Shown here: positions 26,528 through 36,401 of the stretch, piece after piece
Numbering within the stretch: position 1 is the first letter of the stretch
Layout: every line of letters begins with the position of its first letter
From: Eubacteriales bacterium
GTDB lineage: Bacteria; Bacillota; Clostridia; Lachnospirales; Lachnospiraceae
Length of the DNA: 64,000 nt
NCBI GenBank assembly: GCA_030539395.1
Contig: JAUNSC010000010.1
Span: 21,206-85,205 of the forward strand
Direction: 5' to 3'
Made by a program: the position numbers and the translations under genes
The notes under the pieces: generated by a model
What the model saw: the letters and a program-made list of their open reading frames with translations, nothing else
What the model was told of the DNA's origin: nothing
The model's database searches: none

Positions 26528-26577
26528 AATTGTACTAAAAAAAATACAAAAAAATTTCATATTTCTCAAAAATTCCC

Positions 26578-26606
26578 TTGCATATAAGTTTTTTTTCATA
26601 TATAAT
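26578..26606 (+). promoter_or_regulatory. Strong promoter of the S10-spc ribosomal operon
   Basis: TTGCAT (26578-26583) and a perfect TATAAT (26601-26606) are spaced by 17 bases containing a T-tract. An A/T-rich stretch just upstream could act as an UP element. A leader of about 225 bases separates it from rpsJ. Confidence 0.8.
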
Positions 26607-26613
26607 TACAGCT

Positions 26614-26840
26614 GTTGTGACCTTGATAGCGTTGAAGCGTGAGGTTGCTGCGGTTTAAGCCGCAGGTTTTCCGTGGAGCGAATGTCAAGTTATGAAAACT
26701 GGCGACAAGTCACTGTACAAAATAACTGTCCGGCTCTGCCCGGAAACAACGTGTGGACTTCAAACGAAACACACGGGAGAGTGTACAGTCACCGCTTGTC
26801 GTACTGCTAACAAGAGTGCGAAAAGGAGGCGACTTTTTTT
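26614..26840 (+). ncRNA. Structured 5' leader of the S10 operon, candidate ribosomal-protein-responsive element
   Basis: Several helices can be drawn. The first is CTGCGG/CCGCAG (about 26648-26663). A long-range stem joins CGACAAG (26703-26709) and ACTGTACA (26712-26719) to TGTACAGT (26782-26789) and CTTGTCG (26795-26801). Inside it are a CCGG/CCGG hairpin (26730-26743) and CGTGTG/CACACG (26750-26775). CTTGT can also pair with ACAAG near 26811. GTCG at 26798 can pair with CGAC just before T7 at the ribosome binding site, giving a terminator- or sequestration-like alternative. This is the normal position for autoregulation by a ribosomal protein such as L4. Confidence 0.65.
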
Positions 26841-27158
26841 ATGGCAAGTCAAGTAATGAGAATCACATTGAAAGCGTATGATCATCAGCTTATTGATGCA
26901 TCCGCAAAGAAAATCATCGAAACTGTAAAGAAAACTGGATCACAGGTGAGCGGACCGGTACCCCTTCCGACAAAGAAAGAGGTTGTTACGATTCTGCGTG
27001 CCGTACACAAGTACAAAGATTCCAGAGAACAGTTCGAACAGAGAACTCATAAAAGACTGATCGATATCATCACACCGACTCAGAAGACGGTTGATGCACT
27101 GTCCAGACTGGAAATGCCGGCTGGCGTATATATCGACATCAAAATGAAAACAAAATAA
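26841..27158 (+). CDS. rpsJ: 30S ribosomal protein S10
   Basis: S10 is 105 residues and binds the head of the 30S subunit; in other bacteria it also acts in NusB-linked antitermination. The opening [19 protein letters not shown] and [11 protein letters not shown] are diagnostic. It follows AAGGAGGCGACT and opens the ribosomal operon. Confidence 0.98.
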   Translation: MASQVMRITLKAYDHQLIDASAKKIIETVKKTGSQVSGPVPLPTKKEVVTILRAVHKYKDSREQFEQRTHKRLIDIITPTQKTVDALSRLEMPAGVYIDIKMKTK

Positions 27159-27168
27159 TGAGTAAATT

Positions 27169-27244
27169 ATCCTAATGGATTGATATAGAAGCAACGCGGC
27201 AAGAAATGCCAAAGTTCCACTTATATCGATTGTTTTACTAGGAT
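27169..27244 (+). ncRNA. Structured RNA element between rpsJ and rplC
   Basis: The 135-base gap between rpsJ and rplC folds into a nested stem. ATCCTA (27169-27174) pairs with TAGGAT (27239-27244). GATTGATATA (27178-27186 region) pairs with TATATCGAT (27222-27230). GGCA/TGCC (27198-27210) forms an inner hairpin. Internal gaps of this size are unusual in the compact operon, so a processing or regulatory site is likely. Confidence 0.5.
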
Positions 27245-27293
27245 GATTGCACAACACAGTGTAATCCGCTGTAGAAAAACAGGAGGTAAAGAA

Positions 27294-27929
27294 ATGAAGA
27301 AAGCGATTTTAGCAACAAAAGTCGGAATGACTCAAATCTTCAACGAAGACGGAGCACTTACTCCGGTAACTGTTCTTCAGGCTGGCCCGTGTGTTGTAAC
27401 ACAGGTAAAGACAGTTGAAAAAGATGGTTACAGTGCAGTACAGGTTGGTTTCGGCGAAAAGAGAGAAAAACTTGTAAACAAACCGGAAAAAGGTCAGTTT
27501 GACAAGGCTGGTGTTTCCTGCAGGAGATATGTCAGAGAGTTCAAATTTGAGAATGCTGAAGAATATACTGTTGCACAGGAAATCAAAGCAGATATCTTCG
27601 CAGCAGGCGATAAGGTAGATGCTACTGCAATTTCCAAAGGTAAAGGTTTCCAGGGTGCGATCAAGAGACTTGGTCAGCACAGAGGACCGATGGCTCATGG
27701 TTCTAAATTCCATCGTCATCAGGGTTCTAACGGCGCTTGTTCTGATCCGAGCAAGGTATTCAAAGGAAAAGGCATGCCGGGTCATATGGGAAGCAAACGT
27801 ATCACGATCCAGAATCTGGAAGTGGTAAGAGTAGATGTGGAAAACAATCTGCTTCTGGTAAAGGGCGCTGTACCGGGACCGAAGAAATCTTTAGTAACAA
27901 TTAAGGAAACAGTAAAAGCTGGCAAATAA
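27294..27929 (+). CDS. rplC: 50S ribosomal protein L3
   Basis: L3 is 211 residues here and is an early-assembling 23S rRNA-binding protein near the peptidyl transferase centre. The start at 27294 follows AGGAGG ([16 protein letters not shown]); the frame is open 51 bases further upstream without family similarity. The central loop [11 protein letters not shown] is typical. Confidence 0.98.
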   Translation: MKKAILATKVGMTQIFNEDGALTPVTVLQAGPCVVTQVKTVEKDGYSAVQVGFGEKREKLVNKPEKGQFDKAGVSCRRYVREFKFENAEEYTVAQEIKADIFAAGDKVDATAISKGKGFQGAIKRLGQHRGPMAHGSKFHRHQGSNGACSDPSKVFKGKGMPGHMGSKRITIQNLEVVRVDVENNLLLVKGAVPGPKKSLVTIKETVKAGK

Positions 27930-27960
27930 GTTTTTACTATAGGAAAGGAGGAACACACAG

Positions 27961-28581
27961 ATGGCAAACGTATCTGTTTACAATATGGAAGGCAAAGAAG
28001 TCGGCACAATGGAGCTGAATGATGCAGTGTTCGGTGTTGAAATTAAAGAGCATCTGGTACACATGGCAGTAGTTCAGCAGCTGGCAAACAAACGTCAGGG
28101 CACACAGAAAGCCAAAACTCGTTCCGAAGTTTCCGGCGGCGGTAAGAAACCGTGGAGACAGAAAGGAACAGGTCATGCAAGACAGGGATCAACAAGAGCT
28201 CCGCAGTGGACAGGAGGCGGTGTTGTATTTGCTCCGGTTCCCAGAGATTACTCTTTCAAGATGAATAAGAAAGAAAAACAGGCAGCTCTGAAATCTGTTC
28301 TGACATCAAAAGTTCAGGAGAACAAACTGGTGGTTCTCGATGAACTTAAAATGGATGAGATTAAGACAAAGACAATGGTAAATGTTCTGAACAATGTAAA
28401 AGCTGAAAAAGCTCTGGTAGTTCTGAATGATAATGACCAGAATGTTGTTCTGTCTGCAAGAAACATCGCAGGTGTGGAAACAACACTGACAAATACCATT
28501 AACGTATATGACATTCTGAAGCATAACACACTGGTTATGACAAAAGCAGCCGTAGAGGCAATTGAGGAGGTGTACGCATAA
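27961..28581 (+). CDS. rplD: 50S ribosomal protein L4
   Basis: L4 is 206 residues and lines the exit tunnel through its extended loop, seen here as [22 protein letters not shown]. In several bacteria L4 also represses its own S10 operon through the leader RNA, making it the first candidate ligand for the leader upstream of rpsJ. The stop overlaps the rplW start by one base. Confidence 0.98.
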   Translation: MANVSVYNMEGKEVGTMELNDAVFGVEIKEHLVHMAVVQQLANKRQGTQKAKTRSEVSGGGKKPWRQKGTGHARQGSTRAPQWTGGGVVFAPVPRDYSFKMNKKEKQAALKSVLTSKVQENKLVVLDELKMDEIKTKTMVNVLNNVKAEKALVVLNDNDQNVVLSARNIAGVETTLTNTINVYDILKHNTLVMTKAAVEAIEEVYA

Positions 28582-28880
28582 TGGCAGCAATTCAGTATTA
28601 TGATGTAATCCTTAAACCGATCGTAACTGAGAAGAGTATGAACGCTATGAGCGAAAAGAAATACACTTTCCAGGTACACACAGAAGCAACAAAGAACCAG
28701 ATCAAAGAAGCTGTTGAGAAGATGTTCGAAGGAACAAAAGTTAAGAGTGTAAACACAATGAATCTGGATGGAAAGCAGAGACGCCGCGGAATGACCGTTG
28801 GACGTACAGCTAAGACGAAAAAGGCAATTGTAACACTTACAGAAGATTCCAGGGATATCGAAATTTTTGAGGGACTGTAA
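28581..28880 (+). CDS. rplW: 50S ribosomal protein L23
   Basis: L23 is 99 residues and sits at the tunnel exit, where trigger factor and SRP dock. The motif [11 protein letters not shown] and the C-terminal [14 protein letters not shown] are diagnostic. Its ATG overlaps the rplD TAA. Confidence 0.98.
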   Translation: MAAIQYYDVILKPIVTEKSMNAMSEKKYTFQVHTEATKNQIKEAVEKMFEGTKVKSVNTMNLDGKQRRRGMTVGRTAKTKKAIVTLTEDSRDIEIFEGL

Positions 28881-28938
28881 GATTTGCCTGACTATATGCG
28901 GCGACGCATGATAAATAATATCGAAAGGAGAAACAATA

Positions 28939-29784
28939 ATGGGAATTAAAACCTATAGACCATATACCCCTTCAAGAAGACATATGACCGGTTCTGATTT
29001 CTCTGAAATCACAAAATTCGAACCAGAGAAGAGCCTGCTGGTTTCTCTCAAAAAGAATGCCGGACGTAACAATCAGGGTAAAATCACTGTAAGACATCAT
29101 GGAGGCGGCTCCAGAAGAAAATACAGAATTATCGATTTTAAACGTAATAAAAAGGACGGAATTCCGGCTTATGTTGCAGGTATTGAATACGATCCGAACA
29201 GAACAGCAAACATTGCGCTGATCGTTTACGCAGATGGTGAGAAATCATACATCCTCGCACCGGAAGGATTAAAAGACGGTATGAAGATTATGAATGGACC
29301 GGAAGCAGAGGTAAGAATCGGTAACTGCCTGCCGTTGTCAGAAATTCCGGTTGGTACTATGGTACACAATATTGAGCTTTATCCGGGCAAAGGCGGTCAG
29401 CTTGTTCGTGCAGCTGGTAACAGCGCTCAGCTGATGGCAAAGGAAGGTAAGTATGCGACACTTCGTCTTCCGTCCGGCGAAATGAGAATGGTTCCGATCA
29501 TCTGCCGTGCTACAATTGGTGTGGTTGGCAATGCAGAACACAATCTGATTAATATCGGTAAAGCAGGTAGAAAACGTCACATGGGTATCAGACCGACAGT
29601 TCGTGGTTCTGTAATGAACCCGAATGACCATCCGCATGGTGGTGGTGAAGGTAAGACCGGTATCGGCCGTCCGGGTCCATGCACACCGTGGGGCAAACCG
29701 GCTCTGGGTCTTAAGACCAGAAAGAAGAAAAAAGCTTCTAATAAACTGATCATAAGAAGACGCGATGGTAAAGCTATCAACTAA
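28939..29784 (+). CDS. rplB: 50S ribosomal protein L2
   Basis: L2 is 281 residues; it is required for subunit association and peptidyl transfer. It has [19 protein letters not shown] at the N-terminus and the invariant [13 protein letters not shown] near the C-terminus. It follows GAAAGGAG. Confidence 0.98.
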   Translation: MGIKTYRPYTPSRRHMTGSDFSEITKFEPEKSLLVSLKKNAGRNNQGKITVRHHGGGSRRKYRIIDFKRNKKDGIPAYVAGIEYDPNRTANIALIVYADGEKSYILAPEGLKDGMKIMNGPEAEVRIGNCLPLSEIPVGTMVHNIELYPGKGGQLVRAAGNSAQLMAKEGKYATLRLPSGEMRMVPIICRATIGVVGNAEHNLINIGKAGRKRHMGIRPTVRGSVMNPNDHPHGGGEGKTGIGRPGPCTPWGKPALGLKTRKKKKASNKLIIRRRDGKAIN

Positions 29785-29815
29785 TTACCAGGAATATTAA
29801 AGGAGGTTAGAACCT

Positions 29816-30091
29816 ATGGCTCGTTCACTTAAAAAAGGACCATTTGCAGATGAGAGCTTACTGAAAAAAGTAGATGCAATGAATGCAGCAGGCAGCAAAC
29901 AGGTTATTAAGACCTGGTCCCGCCGTTCTACAATTTTCCCGCAGATGGTTGGACATACAATTGCAGTTCATGATGGAAGAAGACATGTGCCTGTATATAT
30001 CACAGAAGATATGGTAGGACATAAACTCGGAGAGTTTGTTGTTACCAGAACATACAGAGGACATGGAAAAGACGAGAAAAAATCCCGTTAA
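29816..30091 (+). CDS. rpsS: 30S ribosomal protein S19
   Basis: S19 is 91 residues, in the 30S head. It shows [16 protein letters not shown], the central [16 protein letters not shown] and a basic tail. It follows AAAGGAGG. Confidence 0.98.
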   Translation: MARSLKKGPFADESLLKKVDAMNAAGSKQVIKTWSRRSTIFPQMVGHTIAVHDGRRHVPVYITEDMVGHKLGEFVVTRTYRGHGKDEKKSR

Positions 30092-30166
30092 GGATAATTT
30101 GCACCCTGCGGGTATCCCTGAACTGATGCCTGCCAGCAGGGAATATGAAAAAAGGAGGTTTCATTC

Positions 30167-30553
30167 ATGGCAAAAGGACATAGAAGTCAAATTAAGAGAG
30201 AAAGAAATGCTAAGAAGGACACAAGACCATCCGCAAAGTTATCTTATGCGAGAGTTTCAGTCCAGAAAGCATGCTTCGTATTAGATGCCATTAGAGGCAA
30301 AGATGTAAACACAGCGCTCGGTATCGTTACCTACAATCCGAGATATGCTTCCACATTAATCAAAAAACTTTTAGAGTCGGCTATCGCAAATGCTGAAAAC
30401 AACAACGGCATGAGCAGAGAGAACCTGTACGTAGAAGAGTGCTACGCAAACAAAGGACCGACAATGAAGAGAATCAGACCGAGAGCACAGGGCAGGGCTT
30501 ACAGAATCGAAAAGAGAATGAGCCATATCACTGTTGTGCTGAATGAAAGATAG
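30167..30553 (+). CDS. rplV: 50S ribosomal protein L22
   Basis: L22 is 128 residues; its beta-hairpin reaches into the exit tunnel. GPTMKRIRPRAQGRAYR is the conserved hairpin segment. The 75-base gap before it contains an inverted repeat, TCCCTG/CAGGGA, perhaps an RNA processing site. It follows AAAGGAGG. Confidence 0.98.
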   Translation: MAKGHRSQIKRERNAKKDTRPSAKLSYARVSVQKACFVLDAIRGKDVNTALGIVTYNPRYASTLIKKLLESAIANAENNNGMSRENLYVEECYANKGPTMKRIRPRAQGRAYRIEKRMSHITVVLNER

Positions 30554-30563
30554 GAGGTAAAGC

Positions 30564-31220
30564 ATGGGACAGAAAGTTAATCCACACGGCCTTAGAGTCG
30601 GTGTTATTAAAGACTGGGATTCCAAATGGTACGCAGATGCTGAGTTTGCAGATTATCTTGTAGAAGATAATGAAATCAGAAAATACCTGAAAAAGAAATT
30701 ATACAGCGCTGGTGTTTCCAAGATCGAAATCGAAAGAGCATCAGGCAGAGTAAAAGTGATCATTTACACAGCTAAACCGGGTGTTGTAATCGGCAAAGGC
30801 GGTTCTGAAATTGAGAAAGTAAAAGCTGAAGTTCAGAAACTGACAAAAGAAAAATTGCTGGTTGACATCAAAGAAGTAAAAAGACCGGACAGAGATGCTC
30901 AGCTGGTTGCAGAAAATATCGCACAGCAGCTTGAAAAACGTGTATCCTTCCGTCGTGCCATGAAGTCTACAATGGGAAGAACCATGAAGACAGGTGCAAA
31001 AGGAATTAAGACATCCGTTTCAGGACGTCTGGGTGGCGCAGATATGGCCCGTACAGAGTTCTACAGCGAAGGTACTATTCCGCTTCAGACTCTTCGTGCT
31101 GATATTGATTATGGATTCGCAGAAGCAGATACCACATACGGCAAACTTGGCGTAAAGGTATGGATTTATAACGGCGAAATCCTTCCAACAAAAACAGAAA
31201 AGGAAGGGAGCGATAAATAA
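30564..31220 (+). CDS. rpsC: 30S ribosomal protein S3
   Basis: S3 is 218 residues; it helps form the mRNA entry channel and helicase activity. It has [20 protein letters not shown], the KH-domain motif [12 protein letters not shown] and [19 protein letters not shown]. Its stop overlaps the rplP start by one base. Confidence 0.98.
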   Translation: MGQKVNPHGLRVGVIKDWDSKWYADAEFADYLVEDNEIRKYLKKKLYSAGVSKIEIERASGRVKVIIYTAKPGVVIGKGGSEIEKVKAEVQKLTKEKLLVDIKEVKRPDRDAQLVAENIAQQLEKRVSFRRAMKSTMGRTMKTGAKGIKTSVSGRLGGADMARTEFYSEGTIPLQTLRADIDYGFAEADTTYGKLGVKVWIYNGEILPTKTEKEGSDK

Positions 31221-31657
31221 TGTTAATGCCTAAAAGAGTAAAAAGACGTAAACAGTTCCGTGGAAGCATGGCTGGAAAAGCCCTCAGAGGAAATACAATT
31301 TCCAACGGTGAATACGGACTTGTTGCTATCGAACCGTGCTGGATCAAATCTAACCAGATTGAGGCTGCCCGTGTTGCCATGACTCGTTATATCAAACGTG
31401 GCGGTAAAGTCTGGATCAAGATTTTCCCGGACAAACCGGTAACAGCAAAACCGGCAGAAACTCGTATGGGTTCCGGTAAAGGAACATTGGAATACTGGGT
31501 AGCAGTTGTTAAACCGGGTCGCGTTCTGTTTGAACTGGCAGGCGTACCGGAAGAAGTAGCCCGTGAAGCATTACGTCTTGCTATGCACAAATTACCGTGC
31601 AAATGTAAGATCGTTTCTAAAGCGGATTTAGAAGGCGGTGATAACAGTGAAAATTAA
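31220..31657 (+). CDS. rplP: 50S ribosomal protein L16
   Basis: L16 is 145 residues and contacts the A-site t[20 protein letters not shown] and [18 protein letters not shown] are diagnostic. The end overlaps the start of rpmC. Confidence 0.98.
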   Translation: MLMPKRVKRRKQFRGSMAGKALRGNTISNGEYGLVAIEPCWIKSNQIEAARVAMTRYIKRGGKVWIKIFPDKPVTAKPAETRMGSGKGTLEYWVAVVKPGRVLFELAGVPEEVAREALRLAMHKLPCKCKIVSKADLEGGDNSEN

Positions 31658-31850
31658 TAAGTATGTAGAAGATTTAAAGAACAAATCAGCTGCAGAATTA
31701 AATGAAGAATTAGTAGCTGCTAAAAAGGAACTTTTCAATTTGAGATTCCAGAACGCAACCAACCAGCTGGATAACACAAGCAGAATCAAGGAAGTTCGCA
31801 GGAACATCGCAAGAATTCAGACTGTTATCACAGAAAAGGCCAATGCGTAA
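31647..31850 (+). CDS. rpmC: 50S ribosomal protein L29
   Basis: L29 is 67 residues, a two-helix protein near the tunnel exit. The likely start is the GTG at 31647, giving [20 protein letters not shown], which matches the family. A GTG at 31638 is also in frame and cannot be excluded. Either start lies inside the rplP coding sequence. [17 protein letters not shown] is conserved. Confidence 0.93.
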   Translation: MKINKYVEDLKNKSAAELNEELVAAKKELFNLRFQNATNQLDNTSRIKEVRRNIARIQTVITEKANA

Positions 31851-31870
31851 GCGAAACCTGAAAGGAGCTA

Positions 31871-32131
31871 ATGGACGTGGAAAGAAATCTTAGAAAAACC
31901 CGTGTAGGTAAGGTTGTCAGCAACAGGATGGATAAAACGATTGTTGTTGCAGTGGAAGACCATGTGAAACATCCTCTTTACAAAAAAGTCGTAAAGAGCA
32001 CATACAAACTGAAAGCGCATGATGAAAACAACGAGTGCAACATCGGTGATACCGTTAAGGTTATGGAAACAAGACCGCTGTCTAAAGATAAGAGATGGAG
32101 ACTTGTGGAAATCACTGAGAGAGTGAAATAG
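31871..32131 (+). CDS. rpsQ: 30S ribosomal protein S17
   Basis: S17 is 86 residues, an OB-fold 16S rRNA binder. [19 protein letters not shown] and [16 protein letters not shown] are diagnostic. It follows GAAAGGAG. Confidence 0.98.
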   Translation: MDVERNLRKTRVGKVVSNRMDKTIVVAVEDHVKHPLYKKVVKSTYKLKAHDENNECNIGDTVKVMETRPLSKDKRWRLVEITERVK

Positions 32132-32149
32132 TATAGGAGGTATATCAGC

Positions 32150-32518
32150 ATGATTCAGCAGGAAAGCAGACTTAGAGTTGCTGATAACACTGGTGCAAAA
32201 GAATTGCTGTGTATCAGAGTTATGGGCGGTTCTACCAGAAGATATGCAGCTATTGGTGATGTTATCGTTGCTACGGTCAAAGATGCAACACCAGGCGGCG
32301 TTGTTAAAAAAGGTGATGTCGTTAAAGCTGTTGTTGTTCGTACAGTAAACGGAACCCGCCGTAAAGACGGTTCTTATATCAGATTTGATGAGAATGCTGC
32401 AGTCATCATTAAAGATGACAAAAATCCGAGAGGAACCCGTATTTTTGGACCGGTAGCAAGAGAGCTTCGTGACAAACAGTTTATGAAGATCGTTTCCCTG
32501 GCTCCGGAAGTATTATAA
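32150..32518 (+). CDS. rplN: 50S ribosomal protein L14
   Basis: L14 is 122 residues and lies at the subunit interface. [18 protein letters not shown] and [14 protein letters not shown] are diagnostic. The rplX ribosome binding site starts at its stop codon. Confidence 0.98.
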   Translation: MIQQESRLRVADNTGAKELLCIRVMGGSTRRYAAIGDVIVATVKDATPGGVVKKGDVVKAVVVRTVNGTRRKDGSYIRFDENAAVIIKDDKNPRGTRIFGPVARELRDKQFMKIVSLAPEVL

Positions 32519-32529
32519 GGAGGTACCAG

Positions 32530-32841
32530 ATGTCAGCGTTAAAGATCAAAAAAGGCGATACAGTTAAAATAATCGCCGGTAAAGATAAAGATAAAGAGGG
32601 CAAAGTTCTGGCAGTTGATGCCAGAAACGATAAAGTCCTGGTTGAAGGCGTTAACATGGTTGTAAAGCATACAAAACCGTCTGCTGCAAATCAGCAGGGT
32701 GGTATTGTAAACAAAGAAGCATACATCCATGTATCTAATGTTATGCTGCTCCACAACGGTAAAGCTACAAGAGTTGGCTTTAAGATGGATGGAGACAAAA
32801 AAGTTCGTGTGGCAAAAGCTACCGGCGAAGTGATCGATTAA
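32530..32841 (+). CDS. rplX: 50S ribosomal protein L24
   Basis: L24 is 103 residues, an assembly initiator with a KOW motif ([19 protein letters not shown]). It follows AAGGAGG. Confidence 0.98.
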   Translation: MSALKIKKGDTVKIIAGKDKDKEGKVLAVDARNDKVLVEGVNMVVKHTKPSAANQQGGIVNKEAYIHVSNVMLLHNGKATRVGFKMDGDKKVRVAKATGEVID

Positions 32842-32864
32842 TATAAGAGAGGAGGCCGAACAAG

Positions 32865-33407
32865 TTGAGTAGACTGAAAGAACAGTACCAGAATGAGATC
32901 GTAGATGCTATGATCAAAAAGTTTGGTTATAAGAATATTATGGAAGTTCCGAAGCTTGACAAAGTAGTTGTCAACATGGGTGTTGGCGAGGCAAAAGAAA
33001 ATGCAAAACTGCTGGAATCAGCTGTTAAGGATATGGAAACAATCACTGGACAGAAAGCAGTTCTGACCAGAGCTAAGAATTCTGTAGCGAACTTCAAAAT
33101 CAGAGAAGGTATGGCCATCGGCTGCAAAGTTACACTGCGTGGAGAAAGAATGTATGAGTTCGTTGATCGTCTGATCAACCTTGCTCTTCCGCGAGTACGT
33201 GACTTCCGCGGAGTTAACCCGAACGCATTCGACGGCAGAGGTAATTATGCTCTTGGTATTAAAGAACAGTTAATTTTCCCGGAAATTGAATACGACAAGG
33301 TTGATAAAGTCAGAGGTATGGATGTTATTTTCGTAACAACAGCCAAAACTGATGAAGAAGCACGCGAGCTGCTGACACAGTTCAATATGCCGTTCGCTAA
33401 AGCTTAA
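32865..33407 (+). CDS. rplE: 50S ribosomal protein L5
   Basis: L5 is 180 residues and binds 5S rRNA and P-site tRNA. It starts with TTG behind GAGGAGG, the only ribosomal gene here with [22 protein letters not shown] and [19 protein letters not shown] are diagnostic. Confidence 0.97.
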   Translation: MSRLKEQYQNEIVDAMIKKFGYKNIMEVPKLDKVVVNMGVGEAKENAKLLESAVKDMETITGQKAVLTRAKNSVANFKIREGMAIGCKVTLRGERMYEFVDRLINLALPRVRDFRGVNPNAFDGRGNYALGIKEQLIFPEIEYDKVDKVRGMDVIFVTTAKTDEEARELLTQFNMPFAKA

Positions 33408-33450
33408 TACTGTTAACAGGTCAATTTGATTGAATATAGGAGGAAAATTC

Positions 33451-33636
33451 ATGGCTAAGACAGCAATGAAGATCAAACAGCAGCGTAAACAGAAATTCTC
33501 TACAAGAGAATATAATCGCTGCAGAATTTGCGGCCGTCCGCATGCTTATCTGAGAAAATACGGAATCTGCAGAATCTGCTTCCGTGAACTGGCATATAAG
33601 GGTGAAATCCCGGGTGTTAAAAAGGCCAGTTGGTAA
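33451..33636 (+). CDS. rpsZ: 30S ribosomal protein S14, zinc-binding type
   Basis: This is the short 61-residue S14 with a zinc ribbon, CRICGRP...CRICF, the C+ form typical of Firmicutes. The start at 33451 follows AGGAGG; the frame is open 21 bases further upstream. [20 protein letters not shown] is typical of the N-terminus. Confidence 0.97.
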   Translation: MAKTAMKIKQQRKQKFSTREYNRCRICGRPHAYLRKYGICRICFRELAYKGEIPGVKKASW

Positions 33637-33806
33637 CCTGGAGCACTTAATGAGAGCAAACCGACAGGTTTGACTTGAATTTAGTGCGCAGGCCGTTCCG
33701 GGGAACCTGGCGATTGGTGAGCCGCAGGCGATGCCAGAGCTTAGTGAGCGGAACTGCCTTAAAGTAGAGATGCAAAACCAAATATATATAAGGAGGACAT
33801 TTCAAG
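33637..33806 (+). repeat. Structured intergenic insert between rpsZ and rpsH
   Basis: The 170 bases hold several inverted repeats: GCACT...AGTGC enclosing AAACC/GGTTT, and GTTCC/GGAAC. There is also a near-direct repeat of the form CTTAxTGAG (CTTAATGAG and CTTAGTGAG). No coding frame is apparent. It ends in the rpsH ribosome binding site. It may be a copy of a dispersed repeat or an RNA regulatory element. Confidence 0.45.
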
Positions 33807-34208
33807 ATGACTATGAGCGATCCGATTGCAGATATGCTTACAAGAATCCGTAATGCAAATACTGCAAAACATGATACAGTCGATGTTCCATCATCGAAAA
33901 TGAAACTTGCCATCGCAAACATTCTCTTAGACGAGGGTTATATCGCAAAATACGATGTTGTTGAAGAAGGCGGTTTCCCGATTATCCGCATCACACTGAA
34001 ATATGGTGCAGATAAGAATGAAAAAATCATTACAGGCATCAAGAGAATCTCTAAACCGGGTCTTCGTGTTTACGCAGGCAAGGATGAGATCCCGAGAGTA
34101 CTCGGAGGACTGGGTGTAGCAATCCTTTCCACAAACAAAGGTGTTATTACAGATAAAGAAGCACGTAAACAGCAGGTTGGCGGCGAAGTATTAGCATTTG
34201 TCTGGTAA
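33807..34208 (+). CDS. rpsH: 30S ribosomal protein S8
   Basis: S8 is 133 residues and binds 16S rRNA helix 21. [15 protein letters not shown] and the C-terminal [22 protein letters not shown] are diagnostic. In E. coli S8 is the repressor of the spc operon. It follows AAGGAGG after an unusually long gap. Confidence 0.98.
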   Translation: MTMSDPIADMLTRIRNANTAKHDTVDVPSSKMKLAIANILLDEGYIAKYDVVEEGGFPIIRITLKYGADKNEKIITGIKRISKPGLRVYAGKDEIPRVLGGLGVAILSTNKGVITDKEARKQQVGGEVLAFVW

Positions 34209-34292
34209 TCGAAAGCTTTATGAAATAACGTTACTGAAAACAGAGAGGGCAAAAGGACCCTTTCCGAAAATCTAAGTAAGGAGGACATACAA

Positions 34293-34832
34293 ATGTCACG
34301 TATCGGAAGATTGCCGGTAGAAATCCCGGCAGGTGTTACCGTTACTGTTGCAGAGGGCAACAAGGTAACTGTAAAAGGCGGCAAAGGAACTCTGGAAAGA
34401 GTACTTCCGGCTGAAATGGAAATCAAGGTTGAAGACAATCATGTGATTGTTTCCAGACCGAATGATCTGAAAAAAATGAAATCCCTTCATGGCCTGACCA
34501 GAACACTGATCCACAATATGGTTGTTGGTGTTGATAAAGGTTATGAGAAGAAACTGGAAGTAAATGGTGTAGGTTACAGAGCAGCAAAACAGGGTAAAAA
34601 ACTTGTTCTGTCACTGGGTTATTCACATCCGGTTGAGATGGTAGATCCGGAAGGACTTGAATCTGTAGTTGAAGGAAATACCATTACAGTAAAGGGTATC
34701 GATAAAGAAAAAGTTGGCCAATACGCAGCTGAAATCAGAGAAAAGAGAGCTCCGGAACCTTATAAAGGCAAGGGTATTAAGTATGCTGATGAAGTGATCA
34801 GACGTAAAGTTGGTAAGACTGGTAAAAAATAA
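34293..34832 (+). CDS. rplF: 50S ribosomal protein L6
   Basis: L6 is 179 residues, near the sarcin-ricin loop. [17 protein letters not shown] and [19 protein letters not shown] are diagnostic. The 84-base gap from rpsH shows no gene. Confidence 0.98.
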   Translation: MSRIGRLPVEIPAGVTVTVAEGNKVTVKGGKGTLERVLPAEMEIKVEDNHVIVSRPNDLKKMKSLHGLTRTLIHNMVVGVDKGYEKKLEVNGVGYRAAKQGKKLVLSLGYSHPVEMVDPEGLESVVEGNTITVKGIDKEKVGQYAAEIREKRAPEPYKGKGIKYADEVIRRKVGKTGKK

Positions 34833-34849
34833 GTAAGGAGAGTGTGAAA

Positions 34850-35218
34850 ATGGTTAGCAAAGAATCTAGAACGAAAATTCGTGAAAAGAAACACAGAAGA
34901 CAGCGCAATCGTTTTGCAGGTACTGCCGAGAGACCGCGTCTTGCAGTGTTCAGAAGTAATAATCATATGTATGCTCAAATTATTGACGATACAGTCGGAA
35001 ATACTCTGGTTTCTGCAAGTACACTTCAGAAAGAGGTTAAGGCAGAGGTAGAGAAGACAAATAACGTCGATGCAGCAGCATACTTGGGAAAAGTAATTGC
35101 AGAAAGAGCTCTGGAAAAAGGTATTAAAACAGTTGTCTTTGATAGAGGCGGCTTCATATATCAGGGAAAAATTCAGGCATTAGCAGATGCAGCTAGAGAA
35201 GCTGGTCTGGAATTTTAG
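34850..35218 (+). CDS. rplR: 50S ribosomal protein L18
   Basis: L18 is 122 residues and binds 5S rRNA. I chose the ATG at 34850 (AAGGAG with 9-base spacing) over the GTG at 34844. [20 protein letters not shown] and [19 protein letters not shown] are diagnostic. Confidence 0.97.
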   Translation: MVSKESRTKIREKKHRRQRNRFAGTAERPRLAVFRSNNHMYAQIIDDTVGNTLVSASTLQKEVKAEVEKTNNVDAAAYLGKVIAERALEKGIKTVVFDRGGFIYQGKIQALADAAREAGLEF

Positions 35219-35229
35219 GAGGTAGACGC

Positions 35230-35739
35230 ATGAAACGTGAAATTATTGATGCTAATCAGTTTGAATTAAATGAAAAAGTAGTGTCAATTAAGCGTGTTAC
35301 CAAGGTTGTAAAGGGTGGACGTAATATGCGTTTTACAGCTCTGGTTGTTGTCGGTGACGGCAACGGACACGTGGGTGCCGGACTTGGAAAAGCTGCTGAA
35401 ATTCCGGAAGCTATCCGTAAAGGTAAAGAAGACGCTGCAAAGAAACTTATCACAGTTGCATTAGATGAAAATGCAAGTATCCCGCATGACTTTGAAGGAA
35501 AGTTCGGCGGTTCTCATGTAGTTCTTAAGAGAGCTCCGGAAGGTACTGGTATCATCGCCGGCGGTCCGGCCCGTAACGTACTGGAACTGGCTGGTCTGCG
35601 TAACATCCGTACAAAATCTCTGGGATCCAGAAATAAACAGAACGTTGTTCTGGCAACTCTGGAAGGCTTAAGACAGCTGAAATCTCCGGAAGAAGTAGCC
35701 AGGCTGCGTGGAAAATCTGTTGATGAAGTTCGCGCATAA
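35230..35739 (+). CDS. rpsE: 30S ribosomal protein S5
   Basis: S5 is 169 residues and affects decoding fidelity. [19 protein letters not shown] and [13 protein letters not shown] are diagnostic. It follows TAGGAGG, which overlaps the rplR stop. Confidence 0.98.
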   Translation: MKREIIDANQFELNEKVVSIKRVTKVVKGGRNMRFTALVVVGDGNGHVGAGLGKAAEIPEAIRKGKEDAAKKLITVALDENASIPHDFEGKFGGSHVVLKRAPEGTGIIAGGPARNVLELAGLRNIRTKSLGSRNKQNVVLATLEGLRQLKSPEEVARLRGKSVDEVRA

Positions 35740-35754
35740 GGAGGATTGTAAGAG

Positions 35755-35937
35755 ATGGCAGACAAAGTAAAAGTTACATTGGTAAAATCCCCGATTGGTG
35801 CAATTCCGAAGCATCGTGCAACGGTTGCAGCACTGGGACTTAAAAAAGTAAACAAATCTGTTGAGCTTCCGAATAATGCAGCAACACTCGGAATGGTAAA
35901 ACAGGTACAGCACTTGGTAAAAGTAGAAGAAATCTAA
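35755..35937 (+). CDS. rpmD: 50S ribosomal protein L30
   Basis: L30 is 60 residues. KVTLVKSPIGAIPKHRATV and MVKQVQHLVKVEE are diagnostic. It sits between rpsE and rplO as usual. Confidence 0.97.
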   Translation: MADKVKVTLVKSPIGAIPKHRATVAALGLKKVNKSVELPNNAATLGMVKQVQHLVKVEEI

Positions 35938-35957
35938 ATTTAGAATAAGGAGGTGCC

Positions 35958-36401
35958 ATGATGGATTTATCAAACTTAAGACCGGCAGAAGGTTCCAGGC
36001 ATAATGATAATTTCAGAAGAGGTCGTGGACACGGTTCAGGAAACGGCAAGACAGCTGGTAAAGGACATAAAGGTCAGAAGGCTCGTTCCGGCGCTCCGAG
36101 ACCGGGCTTTGAAGGTGGACAGATGCCTTTGTACAGACGTCTTCCGAAGAGAGGTTTCACAAACAGAAACTCTCTTGACATTGAAGCAATCAATGTAAGT
36201 GCACTGGAAAGATTTGATAACGATACAGAAGTTACTATTGAAACTCTGATTGAAGCTGGCGTTATCAAGAGTGCAAAAGACGGAGTTAAGGTACTTGGAA
36301 ACGGAGAACTTACTAAGAAGCTGAACGTTAAAGTTAATGCCTTTAGCGAAAGCGCAAAAGCTAAAATAGAAGCACTTGGTGGAAAAGCAGAGGTGATCTA
36401 A
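35958..36401 (+). CDS. rplO: 50S ribosomal protein L15
   Basis: L15 is 147 residues with the glycine-rich N-terminus [22 protein letters not shown] and the block [15 protein letters not shown]. Its stop overlaps the secY start by one base. Confidence 0.97.
   Translation: MMDLSNLRPAEGSRHNDNFRRGRGHGSGNGKTAGKGHKGQKARSGAPRPGFEGGQMPLYRRLPKRGFTNRNSLDIEAINVSALERFDNDTEVTIETLIEAGVIKSAKDGVKVLGNGELTKKLNVKVNAFSESAKAKIEALGGKAEVI

Noticed and set aside
30092-30166. Second regulatory leader between rpsS and rplV
   Set aside because: Only one short inverted repeat is visible and the gap is small; there is not enough to call an element.
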